From NCBI GenBank assembly GCA_030762935.1, contig CM060882.1:22077001-22141000 (forward strand): a DNA stretch of 64,000 bases, in the 5' to 3' direction. Below the pieces are notes generated by a model. The model was not told the origin of the DNA. It did no database searches and was given only the letters and a program-made list of their open reading frames with translations. Shown here piece after piece: positions 10,499 through 21,558 of the stretch. Source of the DNA: Hymenopus coronatus. Taxonomy: Eukaryota > Arthropoda > Insecta > Mantodea > Hymenopodidae. Numbering within the stretch: position 1 is the first letter of the stretch; each line of letters begins with the position of its first letter. A program made the translations under genes and the position numbers.

Positions 10499-11346
10499 AC
10501 TTTCTCTACACGCACTATGATAGTGTATAGTATAGAGAAGGTAATGTAATGCACCCAAAGATTCGATACCAAGATTTCACTGGAAATACATATTTTGGGT
10601 CACCCTGAATCCAAAAAAAGCATTTTTGGAAAAACTTCCCTGAGTGTGAGTGTGTGTCTGTCTGTGTGTCTGTGGACAACATAGCTCAAAAACGAAAAGG
10701 CCGTTGAATACCAAACTTGGTATTTAAGTTTGGTATCTTCCAAGGAAGGGACACGAAGATTTTCAAGAAAATCCCCTCCCAACTACCCTTTACATGGAAC
10801 TTTTTTTTCGAAAATTTTGATTTTCAAAAATGGCTCTAACGATTTTGATTAAAATGTCGTATATTAAAGATATTTACCTAACAAATAAAATGTATATCTT
10901 GAATTTTCTGGTAATAAACTCAAGACTACTTTATTCTGGATGAATTTTACTGAATTTTGCTTAACTGCTAAACTTACCAAACAAAAAAGGTAGAGCACGT
11001 TAAAACACACCATTTATGTTACATACAGTTTTTTTGTGGAGTTGATCGTTTTTGAGATATTCCTTGTTTTTGGTTTCAGCTTTGAAAAACATACCTTTCT
11101 CATACAGAAATTTGCCAACTCCTGCCCATACAAACAAAGGAACTTCAGTCACATAGCAACCGGTTTTTGACTATCACTTTAACCTATGGTACTCCCTTAT
11201 TTCGCTTCTACTTACAAGGAAGCGAGTAATAAGACTATTTCTGCTAATTTTTTCTCGATTAGCTTGAAGTAAATATAAGCATAAGACTTTTAACAATAAT
11301 TTGTTACAGAGATGTAGAGAAAGTCATTTGAATGAAATACATCAGA
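10499..11346 (+). mobile_element. Hel-1, full length, with known empty site
   Basis: Begins ACTTTCTCTACACGCACTATG after TTTTTT and ends ACATCAGA before TTTTTT. Comparison with 8611-8888 shows that the insertion lies within a T run with no flanking duplication other than T. It has the subterminal inverted repeats, the TG tract near 10640-10670 and a modified 3' stem-loop (TTTGAATGAAATACAT). Confidence 0.92.
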
Positions 11347-11585
11347 TTTTTTCTTGTTAGCTAGTTTTCCTAGGTTGCTCCCTTTCCCCCATTCAGTTTA
11401 CATAGTTATTTCTGCAGTTTACTTCTCTGGTAATTATTTTCTCGTTATGAACTCCCTTCTCCAATGTATTATATACTCCGTACGTTCGAAGGAAACTTTA
11501 GTTAGTTAAAGTTTTAACTACTCCCTGTGCTCAAGGAGTGGAGAAATCAATGGTGCAGTACTGCAGGTATATAGAGCAAAAACCA
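11347..11585. repeat. Segment A, copy 2, right part
   Basis: Continues the copy interrupted by Hel-1: CTTGTTAGCTAGTTTTCCTAG, then AAGGAGTGGAGAAATCAATGG and CTGCAGGTATA. Matches 8662-8885. Confidence 0.85.
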
Positions 11586-12200
11586 TACCGGAAAATGCAT
11601 ATTAATTAGGAGGGGGCGCCCAGACTGATGGGGAAAATATTAAACACGCAAGAGCTGCCTTTTATGAATTCTGCTGCATATGTATAATATCCCTTTTATA
11701 TAATTCAAAATCGCTTTGACAAATTCTGCACGTTGTTTCGGCTGCAAAGTTAATATGAATGCAAATTTCCACTGAATGCATTAAAACAGTTTTTTTAGGC
11801 AGGTATAGAGGCCACACGCAATTTAATGTGGGTCATATGTTGGGAAGCTGCTTAATTTGTGCTACATTTTTGTATTTTTTTATTCGACAGATGAATTACA
11901 ATACAATTAAATTTCATCTGGTATAATTACTTATTTCAAGTCCGATACAACAAAACTAAATATTGAAAATAACTGCATTTCATGGGCCTCTACAAATGAT
12001 ATATGCCTTCAATTTGTATCGACTGATTTGTAAATCGTAAAACATATTATTACTGATATTTACTCATTTCATTAACTCTTCTCATGAATATGAATCATAA
12101 CACAGCTAATTGCACACCGTACAGCAGTTTTGACACTCTGTAATCACCATATAAATTTTAAAACTTTCTCTGCTACGTATAGTAAGCAGGGGAAGTGCCT
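11586..12200. other. No recognisable gene
   Basis: AT-rich sequence with no coding signature and no repeat family I could place. Confidence 0.5.
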
Positions 12201-12378
12201 ATTGTATTCCACCTATAAATTCAATGTCTATATTTCACCCTAACCTATGCTTTGAGGTCCCGTGAATCTCTACACGTACCATGTATATAGTGTATAGAGA
12301 ATGTATTGTATTGCACCTTAAAATTTATGTCTAAATTTCAACGGAAATAAATGTTTGAGGTCCCCTTAGTCCAAAAAT
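12201..12378 (+). mobile_element. Two tandem Hel-1 5'-terminal fragments
   Basis: Fragment 1 (12201-12266) has ATTGTATTCCACCTATAAATTC through GAGGTCCCGTGAAT. Fragment 2 (12267-12378) restarts at TCTCTACACGTACC and runs to GAGGTCCCCTTAGTCC. A complete copy follows from 12383, so three 5' ends lie in a row in one orientation. Confidence 0.75.
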
Positions 12379-12382
12379 GTTT

Positions 12383-13470
12383 ACTTGCTCTACACGTACT
12401 GTGTACATATGTATAGAGAAGGTATTGTATTCCACTAAAAATTCGATTAAGAGATTTCACCGGGAATACATGTTTTGGGGTCCCCTGAAACCGAAAAAAG
12501 CATTTTTAGAAAAAGGTCCATGTGTGTCTGTTGACAGCATGGTTCAAAAACGAAAAGACCGTTAAATGCCAAACGTTAGGTTCAGTATCTTCCAAGGAAA
12601 TCCCCGTCGCCCTCCATGGTGTAATGTTACCTTCATATATCCAAGGTCACGGGCTCAAACCCGACGGAGGACGAAGGATTTTTTCGGGAAGTAAAGCCGC
12701 TGGTCCCGTGTCGTAGGTTTACGGCACGTAAAAGAACCTCAAGCCTGATAGAGAGGCCTCTGAGCAAAATTAAGTGGTCTTTCACGCCGAGTACAGGATG
12801 GGACGCTGAGAACCACATAAGTTAAAGAGCGTCCATAAATGACACGCCATGTATTTAAGAAAGTCCCCCCACTTATAACTAACTACCTTTACATGGAAAC
12901 ACTTTTGAGATTCTTGATTTTCTCAAAAATGGCTCGAATGGTTTTGATTAAAATCTGTTATATTTAAGATACTTACATGACAAGAAAAATGTGTATCTTG
13001 AAAATTTCTAGGAATAACCTCTAAAGACCTCTTTATTCTGGATGAATTTTTTTTTTGAATTTTGCATAACTAATAAACCGTAAGAGATACACAAAAACTT
13101 ACTACAGAAAAAATGTAGATCTCCTTAAAGCACACAGTTTATGTCATACATATTTTTTTCATAGAGTTGTCCGTTTTCGAGATATTTTTTGTTATTGATT
13201 TCAGTTTTAAAATACTCATACGGGAAGTTGTCAACTCCTGGCCACGCAAAGAAACGGACTTCAAACCCATAGCAACCACATTTTAAAACATTTGACTGTC
13301 GGTTTAGCCTAGTGTATTCCCTTATTTCCTTTCTACCTATAAGGAACTAAGTAATAAGAGCGTTTCTGCTGGTGTTTATTTCCATTAGCATGAAGTGGGT
13401 AGAAGAATAAGGTTACTAACAATAATTTGTTACAGTGTTGTAGAGAAAGTCATGTGAATGGAACACATCA
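12383..13470 (+). mobile_element. Hel-1 interrupted by SINE-A
   Basis: Starts ACTTGCTCTACACGTACTG and ends GAATGGAACACATCA. A SINE-A occupies 12606-12856. The Hel-1 sequence on both sides is continuous with the consensus. Confidence 0.88.
12594..12868 (+). mobile_element. SINE-A copy with imperfect target duplication
   Basis: The SINE spans 12606-12856. It has lost several bases of box A (CATGGTGTAATGTTACC), and box B reads GGCTCAAACCC. Candidate duplications AAGGAAATCCCC (12594-12605) and AAGAAAGTCCCC (12857-12868) match at 10 of 12 positions. Confidence 0.82.
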
Positions 13471-13859
13471 TATATTTGTTTTATTTTCTGAAGTTAGCTC
13501 CGCTGTAACGTTTTATTTCCATCCACTGTTTTATTTGGTTAGCGTTAACGAAAAGAGAATCCGTAAAATGATATACCGTGTAATATATTACACACACCAT
13601 TTTCGCGGTGCACTGATTGCAATGAAAATTAACGAGAACACCTAAACCTATTCTTAATTTGTCGACGGAAAAGTGGAACAAAAAGTGCGAAATGTTCGTG
13701 GTACAAATACGAGTGGCTGTGCGGTAGTTATTAAATAAAATAACTGTTTTGTTAGCTTTCGGTCTTTTCAGGACAATATAACTGACTATATATGCCAACA
13801 GAAAAAAAAAAAAAAACAGTTAATATATAAATAATAGAATTGTTGCATATAATTTGTAC
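13471..13859. other. No recognisable gene
   Basis: Mixed sequence with an A run at 13801-13816. Overlapping frames on both strands have no recognisable domain. Confidence 0.45.
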
Positions 13860-14504
13860 TTTTTCTACACGTATTATGTACATACTGTATTGTATTCCAC
13901 CTAAAATTTCGATTCCGAGATTTCACCGGAAATAAAGTTTTAAAGCCCCCTGCATCCAAAAAAAGTATTTTAGAAAAAGGTCCGTGTTGTGTTTGTCCGT
14001 GTTTCTGTGAATACGACAACTCAAACACGAAAAGTCGATAACATTCCAAACTTGGTATTTAAGTTTAGTATCTTCCAAGGATGCGACGTGAAGATTTTGA
14101 GAAAAATCCCCTCAACCTCAAACTACCCTTTACATGGAAAAAATTCTAACACTTTTATTTTCTTATAAATGATTCTAACGATTTTACGTATATGAAAGAT
14201 ATTTACGTGGGAAATGAAATTTACATCTTGAATTTTCTGGGAATAGCCTCTAAAGTCCACTTTATTCTGGATCAATTTTACGGAATTTTGTATAACTACT
14301 AAACCGTAAGAGATGGACATAAACTTACTACAAAAAATGTAGAGCGCGTTAAAATGCACAATTTATGTCATATACTTTTTTTCTCTCGATGAATTCTGAG
14401 ATATCTCTTGTTATTTGTTTCAAATTTAAAATAGATAGAAGAATGTGCTTTTTAACTAATTTGTTACAGCAATGTAGACAAAGATATGAATGGAGCACAT
14501 CAGA
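13860..14504 (+). mobile_element. Hel-1 copy, internally shortened
   Basis: Starts ACTTTTTCTACACGTATTATG and ends GAGCACATCAGA. The stretch before the 3' end is deleted relative to other copies. It is followed after TTTTT by the next copy in the same orientation. Confidence 0.85.
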
Positions 14505-14509
14505 TTTTT

Positions 14510-15008
14510 ACTTTTTCTACACGTATTATATACATAGTTTATAGAGAAGGTATTGTATTGCACTCAAAAATTCGATACCGAGATTTCACCGCTTTAGGAT
14601 TCCCTGTATAAAAAAAAACCATTTTTGGAAAAAGATCCGTGTGTCCCCGTGTGTCTGTGTGTCTGTGAACACCATAAATCAAAAACGAGAAGTCGGTAAA
14701 ATACCAAACTTGGTATATAAGTTTAGTATCTTCCAAGGATGCGAAATGAAGATTTTGAGGAAAATCCCCCACCCCAAACTACCCTTTACATGGAACATTT
14801 TTAGAATTTATTGATTTTCTCAAAAATGGATCTAACGATTTCGATTAAAATACCGTACATCAAATATATTTGCACGACAAATAAAACGTATATCTTGAAT
14901 TTTCTGGGTATAGCCTCTGAAGACCTCTTTATTCCAGGTGAATATTTTGGGATTTTGCATAACTAGTAAGCTGTATGAGATATGTTGACCTGGTTGAAAC
15001 ACACAGTT
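14510..15008 (+). mobile_element. Hel-1 copy, 3' truncated
   Basis: Starts ACTTTTTCTACACGTATTATA directly after the T run ending the previous copy. It stops in the AAACACACAGTTTA region, where the next copy begins mid-hairpin. Confidence 0.82.
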
Positions 15009-15856
15009 TATAGAGAAGATATTGTAATGCACCCAAAAATTTGATACCGAGATTTCACCGGAAATACATGTTTTGAGACCTCCTGAATAAAAAAAAAAGC
15101 ATTTTTAGAAAAATATCCGTGTGTGTGTCTGTCTGTCTGTCTGTCTGTGTGTATGTGTGTATGTGTCTGTGGGCAGCATAGCTCAAAAACGAAAAGTCCG
15201 TTAAAAACCAAACTTGGTATTTAGGTTTGGTATCTTCCAAGGATGCGATACGAAGATTTTGAAAAAAAATCCCCCCACTCCCAACGACCCTTTACATGGA
15301 ACATTTTTAGAAAATTTTGAGTTTCTAAAAAAATGGCTCTAACGATTTTGATTAAAATATCATATATTAAAGATATTCACCTGACAAATAAAATGTATAT
15401 CTTGAATTTTCTGGGAATAACCTCTGAAGACTACTTTATTCTGGATGAATTTTGCATAACTACTAAACCGTAAGAGATGGACAAAACCGTAACACACAAA
15501 AATGTAGAGCACGTTAAAACACACAATTTATGTTATATGCATTTTTTCGTGGAGTTGATCATTTTTTAGATATTCCTTGCTTTTGGTTTCAGCTTTGAAA
15601 AACATACTGTTCTCATACAGGAATTTGCCAACTAGTGTCCATACAAACAAACGAACTTCCGTCACATAGCAACCAGCGTTTGGCTTTCACTTTAACCTAT
15701 GGTACTCCCTTATTTCGCTTCTACTTACAATAAAGCAAGAAATAAGACTTTCTGCTAATTTTTCTCGATTAGCATGATATAAGTAAAAGAATAAGCTTAT
15801 TAATAATAATTTGTTACAGAGATATAGAGAAAGTTATGTGAATGGAACACATCAGA
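15009..15856 (+). mobile_element. Hel-1 copy lacking its first ~35 bp
   Basis: Begins at TAGAGAAGATATTGTAATGC, the right arm of the 5' hairpin, and runs to CACATCAGA. A TCTG/TATG tract lies near 15120-15165. Confidence 0.85.
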
Positions 15857-15860
15857 TTTT

Positions 15861-16105
15861 TTGTGTGGAATTGACCATTTTTGAGATATTCCATGCAATG
15901 CAAAGAAATGGATTACATCCACATGGTAACCAGCTATTAAAAGATTTGTCTAGTAGCCTAGTATATTCCATGATTTACCTTCTATTTAAAAGAATGTATT
16001 TCTGCTAATATTTACCTCGATTAACATCGAGTAGTCAGAAGAATAAGCTTGCTAACAATAATTTGTTACAGAGATGAAGAGAAAGTCATGTGAAAGGGAC
16101 ATCTG
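15861..16105 (+). mobile_element. Hel-1 3' fragment
   Basis: Runs from GTGTGGAATTGACCATTTTTG to the GTCATGTGAAAGGGACATC stem-loop. It is the fourth same-orientation unit of the 13860-16105 cluster. Confidence 0.75.
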
Positions 16106-17155
16106 GTTTCTATCCTTTGTCCTGCCTGAACACCCTGTATAGAAACGAGAGTAAAAGTTGTGAACAGCTTGTCCCAGATCGTTTGCGAACCAAACTTGTG
16201 ATTTACAGAACCGTTGACAATATTTACACATATACGTTTCCAGCTTAAGCGATAGCGCGAATTACATTATTTTTTCATTTTTTCCCCCGGTAAACTCTCA
16301 ATGTTGAAAATTTGTAATTCGGCAGTGGTGATGATCCATCTGGGATTTTGTTTAGTAAATATATCAGCAGGGGGTTATGTAGGTCTGCACGTGAAGCAAA
16401 AAGAAACAAATGAAAACATGACAGTCGCCCCATTCACATATAATATCTAAAATTCCCCGGTGGGAAATTGTACAGTTGATGTGTACCAGTAGGGGAGAGA
16501 CTAGCGATATCGGAAATGCATTTCACTAATTGTGATTGCAAGCTTTTCATATTTCAGTCCGTTTGTATTACTGCTTCACGTACGTTACACACCTGCCTGG
16601 AATTTTTTTTTTTTCATTTTATTCACTGCTTCAATGGTGTGATAACGTGCTCTGCCTGGATTTCAGGTTTTAGGTCAGTAAGCCAGTTTAGGTTAGGTAC
16701 ATTCGTAGATTGTTTTGTGTCTGGTGAATTTATCAGTAGATGATAATCTACTGTCTCTCATTAGAGTAAAGAAAGGAGATAATAGAATAACTCTATAGTT
16801 TTCAGTGTTAAAGGCAATTAACACGACTCCTTTATGAAAACGTCAAGTCAGATTAGCCTATGGACGGTGTATTACGTGTTTTAAACGCAAAATGTTGCAT
16901 ACCGCCACTGCAGTGAATGAATTTCCGCGCAATTGAAAGCCACGTAGTGCACATTAGGTGATTTGTTGGGAGCAAAAAACAAGGCACTTTCTCTCTCGCT
17001 CGCTCTCTGCTTTATCTTTTTTTTCTTCTTCTTCAAATAAAATGCTGTTTTGGAGTCTTTGAGGGACTCCGCCGCTGTATTCTTTTCCCCCCTTTTTAGT
17101 GTTCTCTACATTTTATTTGTTTTCCGTTTTCTTTTTGCTTATAAATACATATATG
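16106..17155. other. No recognisable gene
   Basis: About 1 kb of probably older single-copy sequence. It contains a T run near 16600 and a CT-rich patch near 16990-17035. The short frames have no recognisable domain. Confidence 0.5.
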
Positions 17156-17157
17156 TA

Positions 17158-17252
17158 CACCCATGCCGAAAGCGGGACTCGAACCCACGATCCATTGTGC
17201 AACAAAGCACCAAAGCTAGGCACTTTATCGAGCGCGGCCACGAGCCCGACGT
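17158..17252 (-). mobile_element. SINE-B fragment (tRNA-related)
   Basis: The minus strand reads a tRNA-like stretch with box B GGGTTCGAGTCCC (complement of 17174-17186). The head resembles Leu or Ser tRNA (GTGGCCGCGCTCGATAAAG). A related copy lies at 18165-18262, on the other side of the Hel-1 insertion. Confidence 0.6.
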
Positions 17253-17300
17253 TTTTTTTTGTTTTGTTTTTGTTTCTTTGAAACGTTCTTTTTTTTTTTT

Positions 17301-18118
17301 ACTTTCTCTACACGTACTATGTACATAGTGTATAGAGAAGGTTTTGCACTCCACCCAAAAATTCAATACCGAGATTTCACCGAAAATATACGTTTTAGGG
17401 TCCGTATGTCCGTGTGTCTGTGAACACGATAACTCATAAAACGAAAAGTCGGTAAAATACCAAACTTGGTATTTAAGTTTACTATCTTCCAGGGATGCAA
17501 CACGAAGATTTTGAAAAAAATCACCCCACCCCAGACTACCCTTTACTTAAAAAAAATCGAAAATTTTGTTTTCTCTAAAATGGCTCTAACGTTTTGATTA
17601 AAATATCGTATATTAAAGATATTTACATGGCAAATAAAATGTATATCTTGAATTTTCTGGGAATAGTCTTTAAAGACCTTTTTATTCTGAATGAATTTTG
17701 CAGAATTTTGCGTAACTTATAAACTATACGAGTTAGATAAAACTTACTAAAGAAAAGTATAGATCAAGTTAAAACACACAGTTTCTGTCATATACGTTTT
17801 TTTCGTGGAATTGACCCTTTCTGAGATAATCCTTGTTATTTATTTCAGATTTAAAGTACCTACTTAAACTTTTCTCACACGGAAAGTGTCAACTCCTGGC
17901 CCTGCATAGAAACGGATTTCAACCACACGGCAACCAGCTTTTAAAAGATTTGACTATCGTTTTAACCTTATTTTCCTTCTTCTTACAAGGAGGCAAGTAA
18001 CCTGAGGATTTTTGTTAATGCTTGTCTTGATTATCATAAAATAGATAGAAGAATATGCATTTTAACAATAATTTGTTACAGCCATATGGAGAACGTCATG
18101 TGAAAGGAACACATCAGA
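17301..18118 (+). mobile_element. Hel-1, full length
   Basis: Starts ACTTTCTCTACACGTACTATG after T10 and ends ACACATCAGA before T6. The 5' hairpin is intact. Confidence 0.92.
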
Positions 18119-18164
18119 TTTTTTCTTTTCTTTTTATAAACATACTCACATTTTACAAGAACAC

Positions 18165-18262
18165 AAACACCCATGCCCAAGAAGGGGCTTAAACCCGCGA
18201 TCCCCTGCGCCACGAAGCACCAAAACTAGACTTTTTAGCGAGCGCGGCGATATGGACTGGCG
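18165..18262 (-). mobile_element. SINE-B fragment, second copy
   Basis: CCCATGCCCAAGAAGGGGC, then GCGCCACGAAGCACCAAAAC and GCGAGCGCGGCG, parallel to 17160-17250 at moderate identity. Box B is degraded (complement reads GGGTTTAAGCCCC). Confidence 0.55.
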
Positions 18263-18392
18263 TTATTAAATCAGCAACCAGTTTGTATAGAGTTTTGAAG
18301 CCATGGATTGGAAAAATGCAATACAGCAAGAAACATTAGTAATACAACGTAATTATTGGAGAAAAAGAAATATTCACAATGAAAGATGTTGA
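18263..18392. other. Short unassigned stretch
   Basis: AT-rich sequence between a SINE-B and a SINE-A fragment. Confidence 0.4.
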
Positions 18393-18464
18393 TCCTAGTA
18401 GGTTCAAACCCGGCGGAGGATGATGGATTTTTTTCGAGCGTAAAAATCCTTAGCATGGCTTTCT
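18393..18464 (+). mobile_element. SINE-A fragment
   Basis: Only box B and the start of the body remain (GGTTCAAACCCGGCGGAGG through CTTAGCATGGC). It adjoins the 3' tail of a LINE in opposite orientation. Confidence 0.7.
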
Positions 18465-18771
18465 TTATGATGATAATGATAATTTATTTCACCATTTGGC
18501 ATATATACGATGCAATAGGTTTCAACAGCAAGTCATTAAAATGCATCTATATTTAAGTATTCAAGTATGTTGTAAAAATTAAGTTCTTTAATTCTGTTTT
18601 TAAAACTAATTTTAAAAGAATTTACATTTACAATTTCTCTTATATTTAAAGGTGGTTTATTATACAATTTCACTCCAAGATAGAGATGGGAGTTAAGAGA
18701 TTTCTGTAACCGAAATTTAGGAGGTACCGTGTTATTTCTACACCTTATATAATGGTTATGTATATCAGAAA
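18465..18771 (-). pseudogene. Non-LTR retrotransposon 3' end
   Basis: The minus strand is open for about 70 codons and ends at the stop complementary to 18536-18538. It reads VPPKFRLQKSLNSHLYLGVKLYN, then KPPLNIREI, and SFKISFKNRIKELNFYNILEYL. The pattern G(V/I)KLYN.LP..I...FK...K..L....+YS..E+L is typical of the extreme C terminus of insect LINE ORF2 proteins, downstream of the reverse transcriptase. After the stop comes a short 3' UTR and an ATTATC/ATC simple tail (18465-18485), as in LINEs that end in short tandem repeats. The 5' side is cut by the Hel-1 at 18774. Everything upstream, including the catalytic domains, is missing. Confidence 0.72.
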
Positions 18772-18773
18772 AA

Positions 18774-19660
18774 TCTGATGTGGGCCATTCACATGACTTT
18801 CTCTACATCTCTGCAAAACATTATTGTTAAAAAGTTTATGATTATATTTACTTCATGCTAATCGAAAAAAAAAAAAAAAAAAAAAAAGCTAGCAGAAACA
18901 GTCTTATTACTTGCTTCCTTGTAAGTAGAAGCGAAATAAGGGAGTACCATAGGTTAAAGTGAAAGCCAAAAGCTGGTTACTATGTGACTGATGTTCCTTT
19001 GTTTGTATGGACAGGAGTTGGCAAATTCTTGTGTGAGAAAAAAATAAGTTTTTCATATCTGAAACCAAAAAAACAAGGAATATCTCAAAAACAATCAACT
19101 CCACGAAAAAAAAATGTATGTAACAAAAATTGTGTGTTGTAAAGTGCTCTACATTTTTTGTGTTGTTAGTTTTTGTCCATCTCTTACGGTTTAGCAGTTA
19201 TGCAAAATTCTGTTAAATTCACCCAGAATAAAGTAGTTTTCAGAGGCTATTCCCAGAAAATTCAAAATATACATTTTATTTGTGAGGTAAATATCTTTAA
19301 TATACGACATTTTAATCAAAATCGTTAGTCATTTTTGAGAAAATCAAAATTTTTATAAAATGTTTCATGTAAAGGTTAGTTTGGGGTGTTGGCACTTTTC
19401 TCAAAATCTTCGTGTCGCATCCCTGGAAGATACTAATCTTAAACTTAAGTTTGATATTTTACCGACTTTTCGTTTTTGAGTTATTGTGTTCACAGACACA
19501 CGGACACACACACATACACGGACCTTTTTCCGAAAATACTTTTTTTAGATAAAGGGGACCCCTAAAACATATATTTCCAGTGAAATCTCGGAATCGAATT
19601 TTTGGGTGGAGTACAATACCTTTTCTATACACTATGTACATAGTACGTATAGGGAAAGTA
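18774..19660 (-). mobile_element. Hel-1, full length
   Basis: Starts TCTGATGTGGGCCATTCACAT and ends ACGTATAGGGAAAGT. An A run of about 24 has expanded at 18866-18889. It truncates the LINE on its left. Confidence 0.9.
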
Positions 19661-20174
19661 AAAATACTGTAAACTTGATAATAATTTTCAAAGCCCTGTA
19701 GTTAACCTACTGTCGAACGCGCCTAAAAGTGACGTGATGAGAAACGCCACAGATGTCGTGTAGCCAGACAATAAACAAGACGGATTGACTGAGAGAGATG
19801 TGGACGGACAATCATCGGCGAGCCACAAGATCAATGGAGACGGAGGAAATGCCAGGAGGTAGACAGAGAGAGAGAGGTTTTTGTCTGGTGCGACCCACGT
19901 GCCACCTGGGAACGCGCGAGGGTACTCATAAATTTATGGCAAGACCCTCCAAGGGGAAAAAAAGCTCATCCTTGTGGAAAAACTTACATTACCTGCTAAT
20001 AATCACAGTGCAGCCATTTCTAAAGCAGATTCTCCAGGGCAGGCTTTCCAAAGACAAATCATCTTTCTCTTTCTGTCCAAATCATCGTTATTTTAGTAAC
20101 CAGCAAAAGTGACTACAATGTTTTTACATATATATTATGTTATACTTAGGTCACTGTTGTGCTCTGGTTTTATA
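19661..20174. other. No recognisable gene
   Basis: A 104-codon plus-strand frame (19798-20112) is basic and rich in R, T and S, but I recognise no domain and see no splice or promoter signal that would support a gene. Confidence 0.4.
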
Positions 20175-20176
20175 TA

Positions 20177-21095
20177 CAGGGTTATTCAAAAAGAAAGAAC
20201 AGATTTCAAATATTTATTGCTTCCAAACTACAAAAGATAGAAGCATGATTCCAACGTTCATGGAGATAGAAAAGTGTACATTTTTACAATGTGCATTCAA
20301 TATGAGCACCGTGAGTTGCAGGACATATGTCAAAACGTTGGCACATTTCTTGCCACACACGAATCAGCTGGTCTCCAGTTATCGAATTTACAACTTACAA
20401 TTCGATGTCGTAGATCTTGAAGAGTGCCAGGCACAGGAGGGATAAACACACGGTCTTTTACGTAACCCCATAGATAAAAATCACACGGAGTGAGATCTGG
20501 AGACCTGGGAGGCCACCGGCGATAAAGTTGATCTGCTCCTCCTCTCGCAATCCAAACGTCCTGCAAACGTGTTATTCAAGTAACGTCGGACGTGGTAATA
20601 GAAATGAGGCGGGGCACCATCTTGCATGAAAAAAAATCATTGTAAAACATTAATCGTTGAGTAAAATTGTCTTCTTCCACATCTTCTAACATGCCAATGT
20701 ACAATTCGTACCGTTTGTTGTGGTCGTCAGGATTCAATGCAGTTTGTATGTCTTCAGGTGCAGACGATGTTTTAGAACTCCCCATACCGTTAGTTGCTTG
20801 CTCGTGATGTGGATTTCTTTGGGATTCTTTCGTTGAACTGCAACAATGGACTCTAGCTTTGCTAATTGCAGCACACAAAATGATTTCTCTTGAGGTGTCG
20901 CCACCATTTCACTACAAACATACAACAACAAACAACAGCGCCAATGCGGCCGTCATTGGAACTTCTACCCCCCCCCCGCGCTATTTCAATTGTAAACTTT
21001 TTTTCTCTCCAGGAACGTTGGAATCATGCTTCTATCTTTTGTAGTTTGGAAGCAATAAAAGTTTGAAATGTGTTCTTTCTTTTTGAATAGCCCTG
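20177..21095. mobile_element. Tc1/mariner-superfamily element with ~95-bp TIRs
   Basis: A 919-bp element flanked by TA (20175-20176 and 21096-21097). Terminal inverted repeats span about 20177-20272 and 21000-21095. Both begin CAGGG(T/C)TATTCAAAAAGAAA and are nearly identical for more than 80 bp. Confidence 0.93.
20366..20910 (-). pseudogene. Internally deleted IS630/Tc1/mariner transposase
   Basis: On the minus strand, MVATPQEKSFCVLQLAKLESIVAVQRKNP (start near 20910) resembles the N-terminal helix-turn-helix of DUF4817-type transposases. After a frame change it passes through NHKRYELY-like sequence to FTQRLMF near 20650, where the first catalytic Asp would follow. A deletion then joins this to FMQDGAPPHFYYHVRRYL (second Asp, near 20600-20630). 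A further frame change leads to RRWPPRSPDLTPCDFYLWGYVKDRVF (third Asp block, near 20460-20520). The coding region is far below the roughly 340-400 residues of an intact enzyme and lacks the first Asp. The intact TIRs suggest it was mobilised in trans. Confidence 0.85.
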
Positions 21096-21097
21096 TA

Positions 21098-21558
21098 TTG
21101 TGTATATATTAAATGTATATATTTCTTTTAAGTGTAATTATCTATTATAAGAGGGTGCATTTATGAAGGTGTACTCTGTGCTGTAAATTTAAACTGCTAT
21201 ATTTGAATATCTGTGTATCTTTATGTTCGGGTTGACTCTTTTAATTCTATGTTGTTTTAATATTGCTTTTGATTGCGTATTATCTTTGTCTTTTATTTTC
21301 GTGTATGCTCTTTTAATTCTTTGTTGTTTTAATATTGCTTTTTAGTGTGTATTACAAAAGCACGTACGCTTTATGTATAATATTGTTATGTAAATAAATG
21401 CACTTATTCATTCATTCATAGTAACCAGTCGCTGCAAAACTTGCCTTTTCAATATGAGATTTTGACTATAAAACATGAATGGGGAAGACGGGCCACGTAG
21501 GGGCTGTTTCCACTAAAAAAAGTTACGTTTACATTGCTTTCAAATGAACAATGAAATA
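21098..21558. other. No recognisable gene
   Basis: AT-rich. A short phrase, CTTTTAATTCT.TGTTGTTTTAATATTGCTTTT, is repeated at about 21237 and 21310. Confidence 0.5.

Noticed and set aside
10499..11346. Hel-1 as a canonical Helitron
   Set aside because: It does not begin with TC or end with CTRR, and insertion is between T residues instead of A and T; the Helentron/HINE type fits better.
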